This document shows, in pieces, positions 1 to 5,267 of a stretch of 5,267 nt of DNA. Each line of letters begins with the position of its first letter. The first letter of the stretch is position 1. The stretch lies in contig JAGPBG010000189.1 in the NCBI GenBank assembly GCA_018063485.1, positions 1-5,267 on the forward strand, given 5' to 3'. This stretch comes from Cypionkella sp. Lineage in GTDB: Bacteria; Pseudomonadota; Alphaproteobacteria; Rhodobacterales; Rhodobacteraceae. Both the position numbers and the translations under genes were made by a program. The notes beneath the pieces were generated by a model, which did not search any database, was not told where the DNA came from, and worked only from the letters and a program-made list of their open reading frames with translations.

Positions 1-278
1 ATTCTGGAGATCATCGTCCCGGCCTTTCCGCAGCCCTTTGAATATGAGACACTAGCACCAAGCGCAGAAATAGAAAACCTCAACTTTCCAATCACCCCTC
101 AAGACCCTTGACTGCCGCCGCAAGCGCCACGGATTGTGCTTGGCGGATCGAGCAGGGATTTGACAGCGATTGGATACCGTTCTCGACTCGGAAGCAGCCG
201 TTACAAAATCCGCCAGAGATCCAACCCCGTATCGGCACAATATGCCGCCCGGAGTTCATGACCGCTACGATCCACGCT

Positions 279-309
279 GATCCGGGACATCGACGAATGC
301 GCCCGGATC
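279..309. repeat. 8-bp inverted repeat, GATCCGGG / CCCGGATC
   Basis: GATCCGGG (279-286) and CCCGGATC (302-309) are perfect inverted arms separated by 15 nt. Arms of this length can arise by chance in a window of this size, and no promoter or start codon with a ribosome binding site lies near. An operator role is not supported. Confidence 0.3.
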
Positions 310-525
310 GCGCCAATGCCGGATACCGCCGAGCCACTTTCGCCATTGGCCGCAACCGCTGATTTGCTGGCCAACCCCCAGTGGCATGATCTCGCCCAGC
401 CCATCTTACGCAAACCTGCACTTTCGTATTGGATCATCGGTCATGTGCTGAACAGGCAAGATTTCTGTCTGGTGCAGGTCTTAGCAAAAGAAGGCGCGCC
501 CCGCGGGGAACGGCCCTAACATCAT

Positions 526-556
526 GCACCCGCAGTTTCTGCGGCGCTATGGGTGC
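526..556. repeat. Inverted repeat / stem-loop in the intergenic region
   Basis: CCGCAG (530-535), TTT and CTGCGG (539-544) form a perfect 6-bp hairpin. The flanks GCACCC (526-531) and GGGTGC (551-556) also match and could extend the hairpin by four pairs (526-529 with 553-556) across an 8-nt bulge, or form a competing stem. It lies about 90 nt beyond the end of cutC. No T-run follows on either strand. It may be a second 3' structure of the operon transcript or have no role. Confidence 0.4.
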
Positions 557-608
557 AAGTTGACACGGTTCGAGAATGCGCAGGGCCTTGTCATTCCCAT
601 GCGGATAG

Positions 609-655
609 GCCCGCTTATGCGGGCGCCATAGGTGGTGGCGCAGGCCTATGGCACC
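609..655 (-). terminator. Tandem/alternative stem-loops at the cutC stop codon, possible operon 3' end
   Basis: On the minus strand GGTGCCATAGG (645-655) pairs with CCTATGGCGCC (622-632). This gives 11 pairs in the RNA, one of them G-U, around a 12-nt loop, and the cutC stop codon (646-648) is in the 5' arm. Next to it, GCCCGC (619-624) and GCGGGC (609-614) form a perfect 6-bp stem with a 4-nt ATAA loop. The two stems share 622-624, so they are either mutually exclusive at those bases or stack with the first shortened to 8 bp. No T-run follows, so a classic intrinsic terminator is not shown. A 3' mRNA-stabilising or Rho-assisted end is as likely. Confidence 0.45.
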
Positions 656-1398
656 GCAACGTCGCGGTGGTGATCAGTGCCCATGTGATCCAAAGCCGCC
701 CTAAGTGCGCGCACTGTGGCTTCATCCGTGCCGCGTGCGCCGCTTGACTGAAAACCGAAATCGGCGATGCGCGGATCATCGGGCAACGGCAAAAGCACAG
801 AGGCCGACGCATGGATTTCCCGAAGCGAAAGATCTGCCGCAAAACGTGCCAGATTTTTGGTGTTTACACCGCCACCCGGCATCACGGTGATCCCGCTTTG
901 CGCCATTTCGGAAAGCCGGTCCAGCCCAAGCTCGGCAGCTTTGGCCCCCCCCGATGACAGCACCCGATTTATGCCAAGACGCTGACAAAGGTTCATGGCC
1001 TCTGTCACATCTGGTACCAGATCAATCGCACGGTGCAGCGTGATATCAAGGCCTTGGGCCCTTGCTACCAGCTCTGCCAGCGCTGCTGCGTCAAGCCGGC
1101 CATCGGGCAAAGAGGCCCCGATGACAATACCGGCAAGGCCTGCGGCGCGCACGGCGTCGATCTCGGCGCACATCGCCCGGATTTCGTCGGCAGACCAAAC
1201 GAAATCACCCCCACGCGGCCGGATCATCGCCATGGCTGGAAGGGCATTTTCAGCGGCAAGCGCAATCAACCCCACCGAGGGCGTCAGCCCGCCCAAACCC
1301 AGGGCCGCACAAAGCTCGATCCGGTCAGCACCTCCCCTGGTGGCGGCATCAATTCCTGCGGCATCGTCAACACAGATTTCAAGGATGATCCGTGACAT
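646..1398 (-). CDS. cutC: CutC family protein
   Basis: This is a 250-residue, full-length member of the CutC family, a single-domain TIM barrel. The diagnostic motifs are all present: LEICVDD at 6-12; RGGADRIELCAAL at 21-33 followed by GGLTPS at 36-41; MIRPRGGDFVWS at 58-69; IVIGASLPDGRLD at 91-103; TLHRAIDL at 120-127; RVLSSGG at 145-151; VMPGGGVNTKN at 172-182; and EIHASAS at 194-200. The family was named for a copper-sensitive E. coli mutant, but that phenotype was later attributed to the small RNA MicL encoded at the 3' end of E. coli cutC, so a copper role is doubtful. Cysteines here are C9, C30, C77 and C138, with no CxxC metal-binding pair. Conserved Arg, Asp, His and Glu residues at the barrel mouth suggest an enzyme. 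It is the last gene of the operon: its ATG lies 20 nt inside the MFS gene, with GGAGG just upstream. Family assignment is very sure; the biochemical role is not. Confidence 0.96.
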   Translation of the reverse strand: MSRIILEICVDDAAGIDAATRGGADRIELCAALGLGGLTPSVGLIALAAENALPAMAMIRPRGGDFVWSADEIRAMCAEIDAVRAAGLAGIVIGASLPDGRLDAAALAELVARAQGLDITLHRAIDLVPDVTEAMNLCQRLGINRVLSSGGAKAAELGLDRLSEMAQSGITVMPGGGVNTKNLARFAADLSLREIHASASVLLPLPDDPRIADFGFQSSGARGTDEATVRALRAALDHMGTDHHRDVAVP

Positions 1399-2596
1399 TT
1401 CCCCTCCGCTCCAGAAGCATCAACAGGGTGGCACCAACCACTCCCAGTCCGCCCGAAAGTATTGCCGTTGCACCGTAGCCGCCAACCTCGGTGCCAAGCG
1501 CAAAGACGCCCGCCCCAAGCCCGCCGCCAAGGAACATGTTCACTGAAAGCAGCGAGGCTGACAATCCGGGACGATTGCGGATCAGATCAAGCAGATAGCT
1601 GATTGGCAGGGATACCAACGCAGCGGCGGCAAAGCCTGCGATAAGGCTGGCCGCATAGACCTGCCACGGGGCATGGGCCGTGGCGATGGCGGCAAGGTAC
1701 ACAAAGTAAAGCGAGGCCGCGATCAGCAGCGCCGGCAAGATCTGATGGCCGCGCACCGCCCAAGCCCAGAACACCATGAAAATCACCTCAAGCACCGCCA
1801 CAAGCCCAACCAGAAAGCCGATATCCTCGGGCTGCCCGCCCGCCTGCCCGGTAACGATCAACGGCAGCACGGCGGCGTTCACATGCAGAACCTGCGAAAT
1901 CAGCGCCACCCCCAGAACCTTGCCCAACAGTTGAGGCGCGATCAATACGCGCAGATCTTTCAAGGCGGGCCGCGATCTTGTGTCGGGTGTTGGCTTGTCT
2001 TGCATGTCGGTGCCGCGCAGCCCCAGCGCGATTGTGACCACGCAGGCCAGCGCAAAAAGCGCCGCAATGCCATAGGCCGAAATCATGCTGTCTTGACCGC
2101 GCAGCGCAAGCCCGACAATCCCCGGCACCAACACCCAGGCAAGTGAAATCATGATCCGCATCAAGGCGTTGACGATTCGCGCCTCATCCGCATTGAAACC
2201 ATCGGTCTGCGCCCGCACCGCGCCAAACAGCATCGAGTTGGTAGCATGAAACAGTGCCAGCGGTCCGATGGTGGCCAGCGCAAACATTAGCGGCGAGGGG
2301 AAAGCATAGATCACGCCATAGCCGAGAACGCCGAAGGACGACACGAAAATCAGTGGCCCGCGATAGCTTTGAAACCAATCCGACAGGAATCCCGCCGCTA
2401 TCGCCATGACGACATAACCGATGGATGCGGTCAGCCCGATCATCGCATAGGCATGGTTGGACAGGCCCAGTTCGCGGATGGCGATCATGGATTGATAGGG
2501 CGAAGTTGCAGCCCCGGCAAAGCCGTATAACAGAATGGCAAGCGCACAGGCCCGCACCACCGGATGCCGGCGGAAAATGGCAGTCCATTGACCCAT
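1379..2596 (-). CDS. MFS transporter, resembling the sugar-efflux (SET) type
   Basis: This is a 405-residue inner-membrane carrier with about twelve hydrophobic segments, roughly at 14-36, 48-71, 80-99, 102-125, 145-166, 172-193, 222-248, 257-280, 285-307, 311-337, 345-368 and 372-394. A polar cytoplasmic loop at ~194-220 (TDMQDKPTPDTRSRP) separates the two six-helix halves. The loop between helices 2 and 3 reads GFLSDWFQSYRG at 69-80, a variant of the MFS A motif (G...SD....R.G). In the second half, LLDLIRNRPGLSASLLS at 335-351 followed by a glycine-rich helix recalls SetA/SetB-type sugar efflux proteins; this likeness is from memory and only moderately firm. A proton-coupled solute transport role is inferred. 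Transport direction and substrate cannot be read from the sequence; given the neighbours, an amino sugar, glycopeptide or small peptide is plausible. AGGGG at 2603-2607 serves the ATG and lies inside the end of the M81 gene. The 3' end overlaps cutC by 20 nt. Confidence 0.9.
   Translation of the reverse strand: MGQWTAIFRRHPVVRACALAILLYGFAGAATSPYQSMIAIRELGLSNHAYAMIGLTASIGYVVMAIAAGFLSDWFQSYRGPLIFVSSFGVLGYGVIYAFPSPLMFALATIGPLALFHATNSMLFGAVRAQTDGFNADEARIVNALMRIMISLAWVLVPGIVGLALRGQDSMISAYGIAALFALACVVTIALGLRGTDMQDKPTPDTRSRPALKDLRVLIAPQLLGKVLGVALISQVLHVNAAVLPLIVTGQAGGQPEDIGFLVGLVAVLEVIFMVFWAWAVRGHQILPALLIAASLYFVYLAAIATAHAPWQVYAASLIAGFAAAALVSLPISYLLDLIRNRPGLSASLLSVNMFLGGGLGAGVFALGTEVGGYGATAILSGGLGVVGATLLMLLERRGNVTDHP
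1401..1407 (-). promoter_or_regulatory. Shine-Dalgarno of cutC within the MFS gene
   Basis: GGAGGGG on the minus strand ends 2 nt before the cutC ATG, and its GGAGG core ends 4 nt before it. It lies within codons 397-399 of the transporter. With the 20-nt overlap of the two genes, this supports translational coupling of cutC to the transporter. Confidence 0.7.
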
Positions 2597-2598
2597 GT

Positions 2599-4032
2599 TC
2601 AGCCCCTGAATCGCGTTGAGGGCTGCGGTGTTGGCGTGAACTTTTCACGCGCGTCAAACGGCACCGTGCCCGCCGCGCGGTGCAGGTTGGTCAGGCGCGG
2701 GATGTCTTGATTGACCACGCCCTCGGTCAGCGCCATCAGATTGGGGTTGGCAAGTGGCGCAAGGTCTGGCGACAGATAGCCCGATTTCACCACCACCAGC
2801 CGCGCCTTGGCCGGGTTCAGCCCCAGCAGCGCAAAATCGGCAAGATCGTGATAGGGTCGGCGCTTGGCGGCAAGCACAAGGGTGATGCCGCCGATCTGCA
2901 CCACCGCCTGCGCGTCGGCGGCGGTGGCCCCGGCCTCCAGCCGCAGCACGATGGCTTGCGCCGTGACACGCCCGCCCGCCGGATCAAGGCTGGCGCCGAT
3001 CTGAAGGTCAAGGCGCCCATGCAGACCCGCCGCAAAGCACCGCTCGACGGCCGGTCGGTCGGTGATGCCTGCCACAATTGCCTCCTGCCAATCCTGTGCC
3101 ATCAGCGCCGCCAGCACATCGGCGCGATCACCAACGCCGCCTCCGGTGGGGTTATCGCCGCTGTCGGCCAGAATAACCGGATGGGTGTCGCAGGCCCTGG
3201 CCCGCGCCAGCATGGCGTCAAGCGGGCCGGTTTCGGGGCCAAAACGGAACTCATTGCGCGCGTCCCAGAAACCCTGGGCGATCTTTGCCGCCGCCGCCTC
3301 GGCCGCTGCGCGATCTGTGCCGGTCACCAGTGCCGCCGCCGTGGCGCGCGGCTCATCCGCCCAGACATAGCCGATCATCAGATCGGTGCGCCAAACGCCT
3401 GCGCCTTCAAGTGCGGGCAAGGCTGCGTAAAGACGGCGGCCCGGTTCATCCTCGGTCGAGTTGCGTTCCCCCGGCAGCAACAGCGGCACGGCCACCCGAA
3501 CCACGCCGGGGCGCGCGCCGGTTTCCAGCGCCCGCAGCAACATCTCATAGGCCGCGCGCATGGTTTGGGGGGTGTCGATATGCGGCGCGGTGCGATAGGC
3601 GGCAAAGATGTCGATCTGATCAACGATCTTCTGGCTGACATTGCCATGCAGATCATAGCTGGTGGCGATCAGCATGTCGGGGCCGACCACATCGCGCACG
3701 GCGGCAATCCAATCGCCCTCGGCGTCAAACATGCCTTCGACCTTGATCGCGCCGTGCATCGCAAGATAAACCCCGTCCACCGGCAAGGCCGCGCGCAGAA
3801 GCATCAGAAATTCGGCCTTGAACGCGTCATAGCTGGCGCGGGAAACAGGGCCGCCGGGAACAGCGCGGGCGTGCAAAAGTGGGGCAACCTCGGCGGGATA
3901 GTCGCGCAGAAACGCGAAATAGTCGTGCGATGTCAGGCCTGTGCCGCGCAACACGCGGAAATCATCCGCCTGCATCAGAACCGGCGAGTAGGTGGAGCAT
4001 TCGGTGTGGATGCCCCCGACAGCGATACGCAT
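2599..4032 (-). CDS. M81 family metallopeptidase (MlrC-like)
   Basis: This is a 477-residue protein of the M81/MlrC family, metal-dependent hydrolases named after the MlrC peptidase that degrades linear microcystin and its tetrapeptide. Visible family motifs: GGIHTECSTYSP at 6-17 (family pattern GG..HETNTFSP); AMHGA at 91-95; YDLHGN at 126-131; YRTAPHIDT at 146-154; and DSGDNPTGGGVGD at 290-302. Asp127, His129 and His151 are the likely zinc ligands, since the spacing agrees with the D-x-H...H set I recall for MlrC (an inference by analogy). The C-terminal MlrC domain has VKSGYLSPDL at 415-424, where other members carry KS..HFR, so it belongs to a different subfamily from MlrC itself. The ATG at 4030-4032 is chosen because AAAGGA lies 8 nt upstream and the protein then begins MRIAVGG as is usual; a TTG seven codons earlier lacks this support. 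No signal peptide is seen, so it is probably cytoplasmic. It sits between GH20 and the MFS gene, with its stop 2 nt before the transporter ATG. The true substrate is unknown. Confidence 0.93.
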   Translation of the reverse strand: MRIAVGGIHTECSTYSPVLMQADDFRVLRGTGLTSHDYFAFLRDYPAEVAPLLHARAVPGGPVSRASYDAFKAEFLMLLRAALPVDGVYLAMHGAIKVEGMFDAEGDWIAAVRDVVGPDMLIATSYDLHGNVSQKIVDQIDIFAAYRTAPHIDTPQTMRAAYEMLLRALETGARPGVVRVAVPLLLPGERNSTEDEPGRRLYAALPALEGAGVWRTDLMIGYVWADEPRATAAALVTGTDRAAAEAAAAKIAQGFWDARNEFRFGPETGPLDAMLARARACDTHPVILADSGDNPTGGGVGDRADVLAALMAQDWQEAIVAGITDRPAVERCFAAGLHGRLDLQIGASLDPAGGRVTAQAIVLRLEAGATAADAQAVVQIGGITLVLAAKRRPYHDLADFALLGLNPAKARLVVVKSGYLSPDLAPLANPNLMALTEGVVNQDIPRLTNLHRAAGTVPFDAREKFTPTPQPSTRFRG

Positions 4033-4040
4033 GGATTTGG

Positions 4041-4046
4041 TCCTTT
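4041..4046 (-). promoter_or_regulatory. Ribosome binding site deciding the M81 start
   Basis: AAAGGA on the minus strand lies 8 nt before the ATG at 4030-4032. It falls inside the coding region that a TTG start at 4051-4053 would create, so it argues for the ATG and against the longer form. Confidence 0.75.
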
Positions 4047-4063
4047 GTCTCAATATTCCGGGG

Positions 4064-5267
4064 TCACAGTGTCGGGTGCAGTTTCACCTGAGCGGCAAAG
4101 CGCAGCCAGTCCTTGTTTGCAGACTGGGTCCATGCCGCCTCGGCCACCGCAGGCAGACGCGGGAACACCAGATCGTTGAACCAGGCCGTGGTGGTGTAAT
4201 GTTCGCACCAGATACAGGCTTGGATTCCGCGCATATGATGGCGCAGATCAGCCGGAAAATCACCCTCGGCCTCATAATGATAGGTCTTGTGCGGTGTCAC
4301 TGGTCCGGCCCAACCCGCGCCGTTTTCCAGCCAATCGGGGCCTTGCACCATATCGAGATAATAGGCCTGACCCGGCGTCATCACCACATCATAACCTGCC
4401 TTGGCCAGCTCTATCCCGACTTCGGGCTTTTCCCAGGCCATCAGCAAAGTGTCTTTTGGCGACACGCCGCCGCCATGCGCCACCTCGTTCCAGCCGACCA
4501 ACACGCGGCTGCGCGCCGTCAGCATCGCCTTGATCCGGGTGAGGAACCAGCTTTGCAGCTCGAACGTGCCAGACAGACCCTCTTGCTGCATCAAAACCCG
4601 CGCCTTGGGACTTTCCATCCAGGCGTTGCGGGCCACCTCGTCGCCGCCGATGTGGAAATAGCGCGAGGGGAAGATGGCGCATAGCTCGTCGATGATGGTT
4701 TCAAGCACGGTATAGGTCGCGGGCAGGCCGGGGTTCCACGAATTGTTCGGATAGCCCTGCACCGGGAAATAGCTGTCTGGCGGCTCGTCGGGATCAACCA
4801 GCATCGGCAGCGCGGCCAGAACGCAAGCCGCATGGCCGGGGGTTTCAATTTCGGGCATCACATCAATGCCAAGCGCGCCTGCATGAGCGACCAGTTCCCG
4901 CATCTGATCCTGGCTGTAATAGCCGCCGCTGCGCACAGGACCGTCGCCCAGTTGTGGCAACATATCGGGCAGATCGGCGCTGCGATGCGCGCCGGCAGCG
5001 GTCAGTTCGGGGTAGGCCTTGATTTCGGCCCGCCAACCTTCGTCGTCGGTCAGGTGCCAATGGAACAGGTTCATCTTGTGCCAAGCCAGCAGATCGACCA
5101 CGCGGCAGACTTCGCTAAAGCTCCAGAAATGGCGCGACACATCCAGATGACAGCCGCGCCAACCATAGCGCGGGGCGTCGGTGATCTGGCCTGTGGCAGG
5201 GAATTGGAATTTCGGATCGGCAAAGGCGCCGTTCATCATCTGGGCCAAAGACAGCAGACCATAACGC
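4064..5267 (-). CDS. Beta-N-acetylhexosaminidase, glycoside hydrolase family 20 (5' end beyond window)
   Basis: The visible 400 residues cover the GH20 catalytic TIM barrel, which removes terminal beta-linked GlcNAc or GalNAc by substrate-assisted catalysis through the 2-acetamido group. Motifs in order (visible numbering, residue 1 = Arg at 5264-5266): WRGCHLDVSRHF at ~36-47, with the substrate-binding Arg37; HWHLTDDEGWR at 69-79; PEIETPGHA at 138-146; HIGGDEV at 205-211, with the catalytic pair Asp209-Glu210 (codons 4637-4642); GWNE at 258-261; YYLDM at 302-306; and CIWCE at 351-355. All expected active-site residues are present. The reading frame stays open to the right edge (RYGLLSLAQMM), which matches the end of the GH20b domain before the barrel. 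The gene therefore continues outside, and the in-frame TTG at 5248 is not its start. Presence of a signal peptide cannot be judged. The protein ends soon after the barrel, with no extra C-terminal domain. It is the first visible gene of the operon, 31 nt upstream of the M81 gene. Family is certain; the exact substrate is unknown. Confidence 0.96.
   Translation of the reverse strand, partial: RYGLLSLAQMMNGAFADPKFQFPATGQITDAPRYGWRGCHLDVSRHFWSFSEVCRVVDLLAWHKMNLFHWHLTDDEGWRAEIKAYPELTAAGAHRSADLPDMLPQLGDGPVRSGGYYSQDQMRELVAHAGALGIDVMPEIETPGHAACVLAALPMLVDPDEPPDSYFPVQGYPNNSWNPGLPATYTVLETIIDELCAIFPSRYFHIGGDEVARNAWMESPKARVLMQQEGLSGTFELQSWFLTRIKAMLTARSRVLVGWNEVAHGGGVSPKDTLLMAWEKPEVGIELAKAGYDVVMTPGQAYYLDMVQGPDWLENGAGWAGPVTPHKTYHYEAEGDFPADLRHHMRGIQACIWCEHYTTTAWFNDLVFPRLPAVAEAAWTQSANKDWLRFAAQVKLHPTL

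Larger units (their letters stand above)
1..608. other. Region without a recognisable gene, possible decayed coding sequence
   Basis: I recognise no protein, RNA gene or mobile element here. In the plus-strand frame beginning at base 1 the only stops before 600 are at 109-111, 259-261 and 517-519. The stretch 1-108 begins ILEIIVPAFPQPFEYETL and could be the last 36 codons of a plus-strand gene entering from the left; if so that gene would converge on the operon. The stretch 262-516 (with ATG at 316) contains ATADLLANPQWHDLAQPILR, which looks protein-like but matches no family I know and has no clear ribosome binding site. Bases ~50-110 are richer in A/T than the rest. Open frames of this size are common by chance in GC-rich DNA, so none is annotated as a gene. 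There is no sign of terminal inverted repeats or a transposase. Confidence 0.5.

Noticed and set aside
12..30. Possible minus-strand gene start: ATG at 12-14 with AAGG upstream
   Set aside because: Only four codons are visible before the window ends, and no clear promoter lies upstream.
92..421. Minus-strand open frame of 109 codons
   Set aside because: No recognisable domain, no convincing ribosome binding site, and several overlapping frames of similar size exist on both strands.
493..508. Overlapping palindromes GGCGCGCC and CCCCGCGGGG, followed on the minus strand by TTCTTTT
   Set aside because: The T-rich run suggested a terminator, but perfect palindromes without a loop make poor hairpins (three pairs around CGCG at best). 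G/C-only palindromes are common in such DNA.
995..2146. Plus-strand open frames at 995-1546, 1033-1395 and 1673-2146
   Set aside because: They lie antisense to cutC and the MFS gene, have biased low-complexity composition and show no motif.
4033..4053. Longer M81 protein starting at TTG 4051-4053
   Set aside because: The good ribosome binding site AAAGGA lies after this TTG and before the ATG at 4030-4032, and the family normally begins with a short Met-hydrophobic strand leading to the GG.H.E motif.
2680..4179. Plus-strand open frame of 499 codons antisense to the M81 gene
   Set aside because: It is the mirror of a strongly supported M81 gene. The protein is Gln/His/Arg/Gly-rich, has no family motif and no ribosome binding site, as is typical of antisense frames in GC-rich genes.
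5246..5248. TTG as the start of the GH20 gene
   Set aside because: The frame stays open to the window edge, and the residues before it (RYGLLS) fit the conserved GH20 sequence, so the true start is outside.

Overview
The window looks like part of a GC-rich bacterial chromosome, most likely an alphaproteobacterium of the Rhodobacter/Roseobacter type. This rests on the base composition, the strong G/C preference at third codon positions, the Shine-Dalgarno spacing and the style of the protein sequences. The taxon is an inference; no rRNA or other marker gene is present.

Layout: about 88% of the window is a tightly packed four-gene set, all on the minus strand, so it is transcribed from right to left. 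In transcription order it holds (1) a family GH20 beta-N-acetylhexosaminidase whose 5' end lies beyond the right edge, (2) an M81/MlrC-family metallopeptidase, (3) a 12-helix MFS transporter resembling the sugar-efflux (SET) type, and (4) a full-length CutC-family protein. The gaps are 31 nt, 2 nt and a 20-nt overlap, so this is almost certainly one operon with translational coupling at its end. Its promoter is outside the window.

The leftmost ~600 bases hold no gene I can recognise. At the junction with cutC there are nested stem-loops. One is an 11-bp stem, with a single G-U pair in the RNA, that includes the cutC stop codon. They look like the 3' end of the operon transcript but lack a T-tract. 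Further left, one plus-strand reading frame stays open except for stops at 109-111, 259-261 and 517-519. This may be debris of an old gene or chance in GC-rich DNA.

How the genes may work together (inference): GH20 releases terminal GlcNAc/GalNAc from a glycoconjugate, M81 is a zinc peptidase-like hydrolase whose founding member MlrC cuts small peptides, the MFS protein moves a small sugar- or peptide-like solute, and CutC is a TIM-barrel protein of disputed function. A sugar hydrolase, a peptide hydrolase and a carrier in one transcript suggest use of a glycopeptide or amino-sugar compound, possibly cell-wall derived. In that setting CutC would be an enzyme or accessory of the pathway rather than a copper protein. 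This is the most interesting point of the window; the individual families are all known.
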